Shown here: positions 1-13,000 of the stretch, in pieces
Layout of the letters: every line of letters starts with the position of its first letter
Position numbering within the stretch: position 1 is the first letter of the stretch
Source: Sipunculus nudus
Taxonomy: Eukaryota > Annelida > Sipuncula > Golfingiida > Sipunculidae
DNA: 64,000 bases
Assembly (NCBI GenBank): GCA_026874595.1
Contig: CM049316.1
Coordinates: 62,109,176 to 62,173,175 of the forward strand
Reading direction: 5' to 3'
Made by a program: the position numbers and the translations under genes
The notes under the pieces: model-generated
What the model was told of the DNA's origin: nothing
Databases searched by the model: none
What the model saw: only the letters and a program-made list of their open reading frames with translations

Positions 1-194
1 GATACAATTACACATTTTTTATAATACCCAAAGAATTAGATGAAGGGGTCTATGTAGTACACTACATGGTATTTATTAAAATCAAAAGTAAGCAGGTTAG
101 GTATCCACAGTGATTGAAAGCTTCAAGAACTACTGTGCAAATCTGAAAGACTGTAGGGTTTTACATTTGACACTTTTATCCCGTGTTAAAAAAA

Positions 195-894
195 TGTCCT
201 CTCCAGTACATTTAAGTAACACAAAATTAAAGTCTGCTACTGTCACAGTTTACATGCAGTTATTGCAGGTATGCTTTTTGTCTGCTTCTCACTTCTGTAC
301 AAAGAAGGAACATGTAAAAGAAAGGCTTTATCATGAATTCATCAATGAAGATTCATCACTCTAAACATTGGTATGACAATGAATGGAGTTACATGCTAAT
401 TTATTTATATATTGAGCCAAACTACCTCCCTAAACCAGTCAGTCTATTTATATTTATCACTAGGGCAAACTTGAAGTAAATATTAAGCTTACTTGGAGAA
501 GTATTCCTCTAGCCTGCCTCATGTTAAAAATGATTGTACTGGAGAGGACATTTTAACAGATACACTCATTGCTAAACTGGCCACAGAATATTAGATGGTA
601 TGCAATGCAAAAACCAGGGAATTTATCTTCCTAGCTACCTGTTACATATAAACTAAAATAAGCTTTTAATTTCTACATTAAAGTGAATTTTATCTGTATG
701 TACTGGAGAGGACAATTTTTTTAACAGGCATATACCAGGTAAACAAGTGCCAAATCATCCCGATCAGGACACACATACCCAGCCCTTAGTTACCAAAACA
801 TGATTAGATATAATACTGGCTGTTTAAAGCAGGATTTTGTTTTGTGACATGAGAATTACATTTCTTGTGAGGATGCAATGTACTGGAGAGGACA
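195..894. repeat. four copies of a 16-bp motif, one inverted
   Basis: TGTACTGGAGAGGACA occurs exactly at 535-550, 699-714 and 879-894, and as its reverse complement at 195-210. Start-to-start spacings are 340, 164 and 180 bp, about one or two multiples of 170. Copies 2 to 4 are each followed by a T-rich stretch running into TTTAAC. The intervening DNA does not obviously repeat. The block lies left of the first visible anillin exon, in intron or upstream DNA. Function unknown. Confidence 0.6.
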
Positions 895-2289
895 GGTCCC
901 AGCAAATTTTTTTAACCAATTATGATACTGAAGGATATTGATTGGATAATTTTAACCACCACTATGAAAGTCATGAAACTTGGAGCACATGTAGTTTACA
1001 TGTTACAGCATGTGTTGTGATTAGAATATTTCTGTTCTGGTGAATAAATTTCAGTCATATTTACATTAAATTTTTCCATTTTTGTGAGTGAGACTCCAAA
1101 ATTTGATGAAAATTACACTTAAATGGCCAGAACTTCTTAAAAAATTGGCTTAGAGTTATAAAATTTTCTGTGTTTGTAGAGGCTGGTGTGGCCTTTACAA
1201 ATATGATAATATGTATCATATTTTCAGCCACAAAACTTACCTGTGAACCATTGTTTAACAATTTTTCATATCCAACCTTTAGTGTGAAAGTGCCCATATG
1301 CTTTTGTATCTCATACACATATGATATATCTGGAATGCCAGCTTAAATCACATTGTCATTCCAAGCTAAAAATGGTAAAGATAAGGGTTTATGGTAGGGT
1401 TGGGACAGTTACTGGTATTTGGTATTTTCACGATATATCCATGGTTATTTTACCGTGGTTTTGGTTCAGGCAAGCCCTTGAAGTGTATTTCTTGAGAAAA
1501 CTGGCATCATTAGGGTCTTACAATGTTCAAAATAACATTTATTTTCAACAATCCTATTTATTTTTAAATAAACATTTGAACATCTACATGTGGGTGGAAA
1601 TGTGTGCCTACTGACTTAGGGATTTGTCCCAAAATAGCAGGACAAATCAGAGAGGACAAAAGTATGAGAATTCCAAGAGAACATAACATTATAAAGAAAG
1701 AGCAATGAATAAACACGTTTATCCTTTTATTACGTGGGACGAAAAGGTGATTGTTATAGGGTACCAGATCCATCATTTCTGACGGTTGCATATTTTGCCA
1801 AATAAAATTGGGGTTGGAATATTTAGACATGATGGTTATGACAAGCTCTCCAAAAAAAGTCTGGGATTCTCTGGCTTATATGTTGTTATAGGAAACAAGG
1901 TGGAAAGTTCTGACAAGTGTAATTTGAAGATAGGGCAGGAGTTCTCACACCTCAAGCTCGCACACTTGGGGCCCTTTCATGCAACTTAAATCGCTTAATG
2001 AGTGATCCTGTGATACTGACACAATGGGTATAAATGTTATTAATAGTTAACCCTTTGTCTTAAGTCAAAACCTTAAAGGTGGCTGTAATAATCATGATGG
2101 CTTATTAATGACATATATTAATAATGATATAGCCATATACTGTGATATCGCGATAAAATTTTAATATCATAATATAAAAAACTCAGTCATAATGTCCCAG
2201 CACTTGTTAATGGGCAGGTATCACCGTCTTTATGTAGCTTATCTTTTCCTCCTGGGAATCAATTAACACAAGCAGCCATAAGAGGCACC

Positions 2290-2490
2290 AAAAAATTTAT
2301 TTCATCTGCCTGATCTGACCTGTTCTTGAGGGATTGACATGGGCATACCTTTGTTGTGAAGACCTTAGCCAGGGGTACAAGTAATGGTCCAAACAGGACT
2401 CGAACTCACAGAGAATGTTGTGGTCACAAGACCTGCACCCAGAGCTTAACACCACTATCCACATTTTGCTCAAAATCCCCAACGTAATTT
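2290..2490 (-). mobile_element. tRNA-like SINE
   Basis: On the - strand, a TGGATAGTGGT box (2451-2461) is followed by AGTTCGAGTCC (2396-2406). These resemble the RNA polymerase III A and B boxes of tRNA genes. The sequence runs on beyond the tRNA-like head into an unrelated body ending near 2290. No tRNA cloverleaf can be folded confidently, so a SINE fits better than a tRNA gene. The body family is not identified. Confidence 0.5.
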
Positions 2491-2802
2491 TACTGAAGTT
2501 ATGGTTTTGCTCGCATACCATGTCATTGCACTTCAGAGAGATACATTTTGTGCAAGTTGTATATTTTCCTCTGTTTTAGCCCACAGACAACCAGTTTATT
2601 AAAATTATGCGTAGATGAGCACACACTTTTCATACTTAAATCTGTCCTATACTTCACATAAAGGGTTATGTCTGCATCCATTTGGTGTACATGTACTTCA
2701 GGAAATGATATCTATCTGGAGCAGGACTGATTACATGTAATAATATTAAAATTCTGCAGAATAATATTGAATGTTGTTAATAAGTGTTTCCTGTAATTTT
2801 AG

Positions 2803-4003
2803 GAAAACTGAGAAGAAACCTCAACCAAAGGTTTGGAGCCCCCACAAAGCCCAGGCACCTGCACCACCTGTAGAAGAAACAGTGAGGAAATCACCTGTCA
2901 AGCGACAAGCCCCACCTCCCCCAGCTGAAGAACCAATGACAGTCACACCAGAACACAAATCCCCCATCAAAACTGTCAATCAGGAGAACAAATCTCCAAT
3001 CAGGAGTGTTTCACCTGTGAAGAGGTTGGACACAGTTGAAGCTAAATCATCTCCAGTGCACTCCCCAAACAGGACTGCATCACCATATAAAAGACCTCAG
3101 GTATCACCAGAAGGGGTAAAAAATAATGATAACGGACCCAGCAAGCCACCTCGTACTTTTGAGTATGATTCCACTGCTCCACCTGAGGTTAAATATGAAG
3201 AAGTGAAGACTGATAATAAGGTGATTTCAAAGCTGACTGTCACTTTGGGATGCAGCAGTGCATCAGCTTCACCCAGCAGCGCACCAGTACCAGCAAGGAG
3301 TCCCCAGAAATTAAGTCCTCAGAAAAGTCATGTGACTTTAACTCAAACACAGACCACCAACAAAAGCTCATTGAAGGCTACAGGACCAGCAAGAAGTCCG
3401 TTAAAACAGGACCACGCTCAGTCTCCAAGGAAAGTAAACACTGATGAACCGACAAACCAGCCTGTATCAGCAAGGAAGAATATTTGGGAGACTCGAGTGC
3501 AAGAAACAGCAAAAACGGAAAGCACTCCCCAGGCGAAACGCTCACCTAAGAAAATTAATGTTCCACAAGTGTGCAAGTCTCCACCGAAACAGGTATCGCA
3601 TGTACCTGCAAAAGCTTCAGCCCCTCACAGTGAACCTGTTCAGGTATCAGTGCCATTGTCTGAAAGGATGAAGCCATTTGCCAAGAAAGAATCCAGAAAG
3701 AGTTTTGAGCCGACTTCACAGCCGGTTCTTAAGCGCATGGCGGCATGGGAACAACGGACTGTCCAAGTTGAGGAAGAAGCTGAGGAGCAGCGGAAAGGTC
3801 GGAGGTCACCGGTGAAGAATCAGTTTGGTGATAAAAGTGAAGGGATCAAAGCCAAAACGTCTCAAATGGAGATGGCAGAAAGAGCTCGTCGTGAGCGTCA
3901 CGCTGAGCTTCAGCAGCTGCAGAGGGGATGGAAGGACGGCGTGCCGCCTGAAAAGGTGACAGCACAGCAAGAACCTCCAAGACCACCAAGTCCTATTAAA
4001 CAG
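2803..4003 (+). CDS. ANLN: anillin exon: SP-rich N-terminal region
   Basis: A 1,201-nt exon starting in phase 2 after a ...ATTTTAG acceptor and ending in phase 0 before GTATGC. It encodes about 400 low-complexity residues rich in Ser, Pro and Lys, with at least fifteen S-P-x-K/R motifs (SPVK, SPIK, SPIR, SPQK, SPLK, SPPK). These are the minimal consensus of cyclin-dependent kinases. Two W-E-x-R motifs (IWETRV and AAWEQR) resemble the actin/myosin-binding part of anillins. The 3' end has a basic, probably helical stretch ([19 protein letters not shown]). The reading frame is open throughout. An upstream exon ending in phase 2 must lie outside the window or be unrecognised within 1-2800. Confidence 0.88.
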
Positions 4004-7000
4004 GTATGCACAGTATCAAGAGGAAAATTTCTTGTAAAAGCAATGGTAATTTAGTTCTTTAATGTAACAGCATTGTTATCACAAAGTGGGAAGTTTCTTG
4101 TTGTAAGACACACAGTCACCCTTCTTTCATCAATGTGGACTAACCCAAGATCATCCCTAAGATAAAGTAGGCTGCACGCAGGATCAGCCAATAAGACCCA
4201 TTTCTGGCTTGCTCACCCCCAGGCAGAGGTTGAGTGAGATCACTTGGTCTTTGAGTGGGCCTCAGGTTGAGAGCTCCACCCTGTGGTACTTGACATGTCA
4301 ATTAGTTTGAAACATTTCCTCCATGTAACTTAGGTTAGAAGCTGCTATCCAACCTCCAGTGACAGTTTCATCAAACAGGATAAGTTTGCATCATATGGTG
4401 TTTAAAGGCAAATGATTTAGTTTAGTTTATTTAAGGGATTAGCCAAAGGACCGGCAGTAGAGTATATTTCTGCCTTAATAACAAAATTTAATCATCTTAT
4501 CTTGTAGCCATTTTGGAGATGTAAAACTAAAATTGTGTTTTATTTTATATGTAGGAGGAATAATGCAATATATATATTTATATGTTAAATTTTTTTCTCA
4601 TCTGAGATGGGTTATGTATTAATATGTTGACTGTAATTGTAGTCTGCAGCGCCATCAGTCCCAGCAGGTACTGTCCCCGCACCACCTCCTGTCCCTGCTG
4701 TACAATCACCAGTCAAGTCTCCAGCTAAAGCACCAGTAACTAACACACAACCTAAACTGGCAAGCAGGAGAGAAGAAGCAAGGAATAAGGCCAGATCAGG
4801 TAAAAATAACAGGAAATATTGTGTGTCAGTGTGTGTGGCTTGTAAGATGTACATTGTGTCAAGTCTGCGTTCCCTAAAGGTCTGGGGGGAAATGAATACA
4901 AATATGTTGCTCTCTGTCCACTTTCTCTTAACATAGACTGATGCTTATACAATCTGTGATATTTCACAACAGCTACTTCACAAGTGACAGCATTGTCTTG
5001 TGGAGGTGACAGTCCCTATCATTCTCATTTAGTTATGCAAGACCAGAGTTGATCTGGTTTCACTGTGTGAAAGTTACGCTCCTCACACAGCAGTTATACC
5101 CTGCAGTCGTCCCAGATCTCCTTTTGCTTTTACAGCTGCTTTGTATGGCAAGGTTCTCTGGGTTTGACCACCAGGGTGGGCACACAGCAAAGAATTGCAT
5201 TCAGACCTATGAGAGTGTGGTAGTGCATGATGCATCCAGCTCCAAATTTAAAAAATGCAACACCCGCTCTTGTTGGTCTGATTGCACCGAGTCACACTCT
5301 GGTGGTGTAACCTGGAAGCTTTGCTATACAAAGCTGTGGTTAAAATAAAAGGAGATCTAGGACCACTGCAGTGGTTAACACTACGTGTGGAGCATACAAG
5401 AAAAGTACCATGTATGGGGCAGTATTCTAAGAGCCTTTGATTCATCAACAGTTTCATTTATTAAGTGATAATTTCCAATTTGGTAATAACACAAAAGGAC
5501 CTAAAATACACAAAAACTACACATTTTAAAAAATAACCATCCATTATATTACTGACAAATGAATGTCTCAAAGAAAATGTTTTCCCAATTACAAAAAAAA
5601 AATTTCAAATTCACAGATCTGTTTTCTACTTTCATTGTTAGAAAATGTAAAGCATCTGAACTGGGTATACTCTGCGCTATTTGACTACTAACTGAATAAT
5701 AGCTGACTGTTGTTTTGGTGTATTGATTTCTGTGTCGCAACCATGTTTTATTTCCTGTTAATTTGTTGTTGTGGTTTTTTAACATTTACTGTATAACACC
5801 AGCTTGCTCTAGGTGTAAGTAGTTACATGCTGTGTGTGGGATTGCTAAACATATCACTTTCAACTTCTAATTTTGCCATTCTTTTGTGGCTTATTGTCTG
5901 TGGTAGTGTGGCCTGGGTAGATATCTCTGTCTCTTGTTATATACACTTAACATGTGCTGACATGATAGCAATGTGCAGGTTGGTTACTGGAGAGGTAAAC
6001 ATGTGTAGACAATATTCTACACTATATTGGAATTTCAGATCTTCAGCATAATCAGAATCTAATTATTCTAAAGAAAAAAAGAAAAAAAACCTGTCAAATT
6101 GATATAACAAAAGATATAAACAAAAATGTTACAGTCCTTTTGTGTATTTATATGATTTTTTTGCCATATGGTAGGGTTTTGTTTTATTGTGAAGGTTGGT
6201 TCCCATTTCACTGTAAGATTTAAAATTACAGTTAGTACAATTTTATATTATAAAGTGGAAAGTTTATTTTATTTAATTTTATCCAGAAAAAATTTACCTG
6301 TACTACAAGTAAGAACCCTGTATGATTCATTTTTAATTATATGCTGGAAATGCCATTTATGTATAGTCTGCTCCAGCACTCCTGACCACCTGTTTTTTTT
6401 TTTTTTTATAATTTTTTGCGAGTCAAAGATTGCCAATACTTTTCCTCCATAAGGCATGTTTGACTTATATAGTGATAATCGGGTATAATCAGGTGGACAG
6501 GGTAGTGGAACAGACTATAGCATTTTTAAGTGATATCCTTGTGTGGTCTTTTAAATTTCAGGGGTTGCATTTATTTCAGTTGCTTGTACTTTTATTCTGT
6601 GTGTGTGGCTAACATCCGTACTATAAATCGAACTTGCTCTACATTTAGATATTGTTCTAAATGGGTAGACCCTCAACTGCAGGACTTTAAATAGCTGTGA
6701 AATAGAACTAGAGATGAACACTATATAAGCATTCAGTATGCTCCAGTATAACACCTAGATCTTTAACCTACACAGTGGCTTTTATGCAGTTTTGGTGGTG
6801 GCTATTTTTATTCACGTCGGGGTATTTCTCTGTGTTTTATATATAAAAATAATGAAGAGCTTAACATTTATCTCTTTATTTTTAAAAGTATAATTTTCCA
6901 CATCTTGATGTAACCACCCAAATTTTCAAATATTTCAACAGTATCCGAATTTAATTTAAAATTTAGCGTATTAATGAATCATCTTTAAAGGCATTTTATA

Positions 7001-10000
7001 ATTTCTGATTTTGTTTACAAAAATGTAAAAAAAAAAAAATAAATGGAGATGCCAAAAATGTTAAGTTTCAAGATAATTTAAGTATGCATAATGTTAGTCA
7101 ATTTGGCGAATGAGTCTGTTGATATGGCTCGCAAAATAATTTTTATAGTGCTTATGTGTGTGTCATCTTATTCAGAATCAGGAGCGAGTGGAGAGGCGAT
7201 GGACACTTCTGATACAGAGAAGCAACCCCGTATGTGTTGATATATGCACTTGCATGTTGCATGATTATTTTACTTTAGTATTAACACCCCGCCCCCTACT
7301 AAGGAAAAGTCTGCTTCACTAACACAAAATGAAAGAAAAAAAGAGGTAAACTAACCTACCTACTTACAAAGATATTAAATTAAGGCGTTTCTGTAAAAAA
7401 CTATCGACTGTATAATAGGTCAGTCTCTCTACTAATATCTGAAAGTGTACATAAGTTTACTTTAACAAGTTTTAATTATTAAGTTAAGGTTTTAATTCAT
7501 TTAATTTACCAGCAGTACTAAATTATATATCCTATATAAACAATCGTGATGTTGTATTAGCTCTAGTGACTGAAATTGTTACTAGTACAGGCACATGGTT
7601 TCTCCCAATTTGGAGAAACTTCCAGATAGACATCTTGATAAAATTTTATCACATGCAACTTGCTGATGGTGGTTTTTTTTTTTTTTTTTTTTTTTTTGAA
7701 AAATGAAAGAAATCTGAAGAGCAATTGTTCAAAGTTCTCTGGTGTATTTGTTGAAATTTCAGCAGGTTTTTAGGATCAGTTTGAATGTCTTCATGCCTGT
7801 ATTATATCCTTGGTAATGTTTATTCAAATATATATACAGGAAACCTGAAAACCGGAAAGGCTAACATTACCAAGTATTTTCATCATCTGCAATTGAGAGA
7901 TTTTACCAGTGCCCAGAAATGTAGAAATTGTAGTGTACAATATCAATTTTGCCAAATAAATAATATTGTGGGTAAACACATATTAATTTTATTTTAAATT
8001 AAAATACATAAGACAACATGCATGGTTATCACAATCATTACAAATCATTGAAGTATATATATTAAAACTACAAAGTTACTATTGGTACATGAGTTTGTGG
8101 AAGCATGATCTCAAATAAATTCATTAAATGCTGCGATATCCAGGATCCTGGATACTGCCGCATAAAAAGCTTAAGAGTAAACAGGAGATCTTAAAACCCT
8201 TGTCGGGCCAAAAATCGTGTAAAATCAAATATTGCGTTTATGACAAGGAAACTTTAAGTAATCTAAGGAAGATATAGTACTTTATTCGAATTACCAAGAA
8301 ATTCTGCTAAAATAATGTTATTGTATGTAAACAAGACTCACTGTTAAAATTTTGTAACCCTGGCGCTTGAAACCGTCTCAGAATCTGAAACAATGATCTG
8401 CATGACCTGTGCTCGCTGAGCCAACACGGCCCGTTACCACTGGTTACATGGGCAGCTGCCAACCAGCCGTGGCTAGGGGAAACCCCAGAGAAGACATCTT
8501 TCCCCGCGTATCACTGTTTGTTAGGACAATATATATTCTTCTAATCAACATTTAACGTGGACAAACACTGTCTAATTGGTATGTTTTATGCGCATTTGAT
8601 AATAATATCTTTATTTCATAACACATACGACATAAGAATTAAATTGTCATGTGGAAAAATCTCCAGTTTCCAAAAATCATCTTCTAGGGCTTAGCGTAGT
8701 AAGAGAGCACGGGAGCTAGGGCTGGATCTAGGGAAAATCTGTGAACCAGGAAGGAGAGTGGTCACAAACCGTCAGCTACTATAGATCCAATAGCCTGTCT
8801 GTCAGTGTGCCTGTCCTGCTTTACATGTATCTTGTACAACTATGTAACACCACAGCTTTCAGGAATGCAGGGGAAGGTGTCTGTAACGCTCCTAAACTCA
8901 CTTGGACGCAGAAAAAATTCTGAACCATGAAGATCAAGGTTTGCTCTCATAGCAGTAACTTACCACTGCCGACTATCTCAAAAACCAGTACATTGTGAAA
9001 ACACTGTGCTGAAAAGTAACCCTTAGAATTCACTCTACTGGTAACCAATCATATAATTACAAAATGTAAGGAAATTATGCAATATGAAATAAAGTTTCAA
9101 TTTTACACAACCCTTCAAAATTTGACACAGATCTCCAATCCCTGGGGACGCTTGGTACCATGATTTTTCAGTTCAACGAGTTTAATGTGTTGGAGATAAG
9201 GCCATGACAGATGTTCAAAATTTTGTTTGTCAGCCATACATAAAAACATTGAGCAATGAGAATTTAGCATATATTTCCTTGAAAAACAACCCACATACAT
9301 GTATGCAGCATACATGTGTCAGGAAGGACTTGCTTTTTGTTTTTTCTATTTAAGAGGCTCTCTGCCTTGGAGCCAGGTTTTTATTATTTTAGCTTCTTTA
9401 GTATTGTGACTGTTAAATTTTGCAGTTCTGTTTGGTCATACTGAAGAATAAAACCTAAAACTGTGCAACATGTTTCATGAAAATAAACGTGTTCTATTCC
9501 TTGAAAGATTGTGGAACACTGGGAAAATTAACCACTTTGCCATAGACAAATGCAACATGCTGTTCAAAATGCATGTTCCACTTGTTGTGCAACATGTCAT
9601 TGTCTTATAATTTATATGTATGGCAGGCTTAGCTTTCAACAACATGGATGTAGGGGTCGCCTCTTGAAGGCTATATGCTCATCTTCATGTTGATCTTGGG
9701 AACACATTGTCTTGGAGAGAGTTGTTGGTTACCCTAAAGGTTCTTTGTATGTATGACTTAGACTGTGAAATGAAGATTCATATAAAGGGAAATGGTTTGA
9801 ATAGATTGTAATTTCTGCTGGTGTTCAAATAAACTGGCAGTGTTGCATCCACTGCTGACATTAAATACTTGTATAACTTTCATGATAATGGCTAAAAAAA
9901 GCACATTTGTTAGAGGGAAATGTCTATAAAAGATGGAGAAGTGTGATTTTTAGAATGTCAAGTTCTTAAACAGAACATGAAAATTACTTTAATCCAACAA

Positions 10001-13000
10001 TGCTTGACATAATTCTTCTTGCATGTAAAAAAATTGCCTTTATAAGATCGTATTTATTGGTATATAGCACGGATCCCAATAATGCTTGACTTACTTCCTT
10101 ATGCATGTAAATAAATTGTCTTTATAAGATTGAGTATGTTGGTATATAGCATGGATCCCAATTTTAATACTCAGTATTTATAAATTTCAAACCTTTTTTT
10201 TTTTAATTGGTTCTCAGTTTGCATAAAGATCCATATGATATTCCTATCTCACAGGTCTGCAAAACTGTGTTTCCATGGGTCAATGAATCTGGTCTGCATC
10301 TGTGTACAAAAAATCAGATCACTATTTAAGACTGAACTGTTTCCGTGTGCACATAATTGCATGCTCTGCATACGCATCAGCTTACATAGACTGCATTTAA
10401 ATGGACTTGGGAGAGATACGAGAGATTTATGGATGGAAAAAAAATATGGCAAAAATAACCACATTTCCTAGCATATAACCACATTTCCCAGCATTCCCCA
10501 AGGTCAGGTCACCAGGTGCAGTAAATTTTTTTAGTGGTGTCTGTGTAAATTAAATGAGGCAGATGAAAGGTGGTCTGTCAAAAATTAATGCATACTTCAA
10601 GAAATTGATTTACTCACTACCAAGCTAATCTCATGCATAAATCAGATGTATGCATGAGGATTTGAGGACACATTAAAACAAAATATAGGATCTTTTAACT
10701 GTCCTGATTTGAAGGATCCAGTCAACTGAAACATGTTTCTTTTCCCAACAAATGTTAGAGATGAATAAAAAAGATTAAAGATCTTTTAAGATCCTTTTTA
10801 AGGATATTATCCACAAAATTCAGTAGGGGGGGGGGGAATATACTTGTTACTTAGTCTTAAAATTACCAATACCTTTTATATAAGGAAACTTAGTATACAG
10901 GGAAACCCCTCTTTACATTCATGATGACTTTTCTATCAGACGTTAGGAACTTTTAATTTAATCCGAATTTCTGCATGATCCAATCAGTATTCTATATCAG
11001 AATTTATATCAAATTGTAATTTTCAAAATATATCAATGTTCACCTTTTTTTTTCTCAGAATTTGAAAACAAACTGCAAGCAATGGGCTTTGATTTACATT
11101 CAACTACAAATCTTGGTCATGTTGCAAGTATTGACCTCAAAGGACATGAACGCCCAGAGCGGGCTATACCCAAAGATCCTCCCGCCAAAGCCCCAGAAGT
11201 GACTAAGTGGGAGGTCAAGAAGGATGTCAAGGTCAACTGGAATGAAACCAAGGTCACAGAACAGAAAAACAAAATCAGTGTTAACCAGAAAAACGCTGGA
11301 AGCCGCAGCATCTACAATTTGATTAAAAACCAGCAGCAAGTCACAAAACCTGTTGTTGAGACAAAAAGTCAGCCTTTAGTAAAACCTGCTGGTGGAGTTG
11401 TTCACCGAGCCCAGCCGGCTCCAATGGCTGGCAGTATGTCATCCACACAAAGTGACAGCTCAAGTCATCGCACAACCTCTGACAGCTTTGACGAGAGTCT
11501 GATGGAGTCTGACGGCGACGAGAGTACCGTTGGTGCTCAGAGAGACCAAGTGTTCGAACGCAGGCCGGTGGCTCGCCAGGAGTCTCTGACATCAACAACT
11601 AGTGGTGCTTCAGGCTACAGGTAAAGGCCAAAATTAAAAATCAAACAACATTTATCCAGTTTCATCATACAGTGTTGCCACTCTGTACCCTTCTAAAAGT
11701 ATTATACTTTTATTTCAGAAAAGACCTTTTTTCGTACTTTTTTTCATACTTGTTCATATTTTATTATACTCAAATCTTCATATTCATGATGATTATTTCT
11801 TCATATACTAATAAATTATATATACAATACATGCTTTGTGGGCATTTCATGTAAGTGACATTTTATAGAGTGAAGATTAGCTCAACAAAACAATTGGATA
11901 TATGAAATACTGAGGATTTATGTGTTATCAATCGTGAAAAACTGATAAATATTAAACCTGTTGCCCGTCTAGAAGCAAACAATACAGTTAAATTATGTGA
12001 AACGTTCCACAGTTTGGCTATGATATTTACTTTTCCATAATTTGATTCAGACAATTCTATACTTTTAACTTGCAAGGTTTTGTGCTTTTTTTTTTTTTTT
12101 TTTTATAAAGTTGAGAGTAGCAATGGTAGCATGGGGCTATAACAATAGATGCTCTGTCCCCATTCAATGACAAACTTTCTGATGGAAACTGAACTAAAAG
12201 CAATAGCAACTGACTTTTACAGCGTGTCAGTTGTGACATGTTATATTTTGCATTTATTCTCTATTATCAAATGACATAATTTAATTCTCTTAATATTTGG
12301 TCTTACCTTATGTTACTTGGATTCTCTCATTCCTGGCTGATATATTTTCTTTCAATGAGTTTTACCTTTCCATATTTAATTTGATCTTTTTTTTTTTTTT
12401 TTAGTTTAGAATATAGATGGCCAGACCTGATTAAGTTGAATTCCACATTAAAAATATAAGCCCTATACCCTTTTTTTTTACTTTTATTTCTCTCTTTTAA
12501 TCAGTACGTTTCATTTGAATTTTAAAGTTCATAATGTTTGACTCTAGTGAGACTCAGACTGAAGATTACACAGAGGATGATACCGCATATACGGAAGATG
12601 AAACCGAACATACAGAGGACACAGGAACTGAAGATTACCATGAAGACGAGGATGATCGCTATGACTCTGAAGGTAGCAATGAGGATGAGGATGATTACAG
12701 TGATGAGGAGGAGGTGGATGACCTGATTGATGAGGCTCTTGATGACACCACGGCAACGGAGTCAGATTCGTCAGCACAGGTTCAAAGATATCCACAACCA
12801 GTTCAACAAAAGGTAAAAATTTAAATATGTGATGGACAAGTATAGCAGAACCTGTCTGGTAGACCAAGACCACTTGTCTGATTAGACCACCTGTCTGTGA
12901 ACAACACCCTTTGATGAGCCAAAAAAGCAGACCTGTCTTATAAGACCACCTGTGAATTAAGACCACTCTTTTGTGGCCAGTCCTATGGGTGGTCATATTA

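Larger units (their letters stand above)
1..2802. other. intron or upstream DNA of anillin
   Basis: No exon was recognised here. An upstream anillin exon should end in phase 2, and none with family resemblance was found. The stretch holds the 16-bp motif cluster (195-894), a possible mobile element at about 1391-2210 whose two ends carry loosely matching inverted GGGACA-type motifs, and a tRNA-like SINE (about 2290-2490). Short open frames such as 110-364 look random. Confidence 0.5.

Noticed and set aside
110-364. 84-codon open frame at the left edge, considered as an anillin N-terminal exon
   Set aside because: No similarity to anillin N-termini. It contains one copy of the 16-bp repeat, and its frame does not give a phase 2 donor with a good GT signal.
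12480-12511. Strong pyrimidine tract and AG as acceptor for the acidic exon
   Set aside because: In the phase required by the previous exon it runs into a stop within a dozen codons. The AG at 12546-12547 keeps the frame open.
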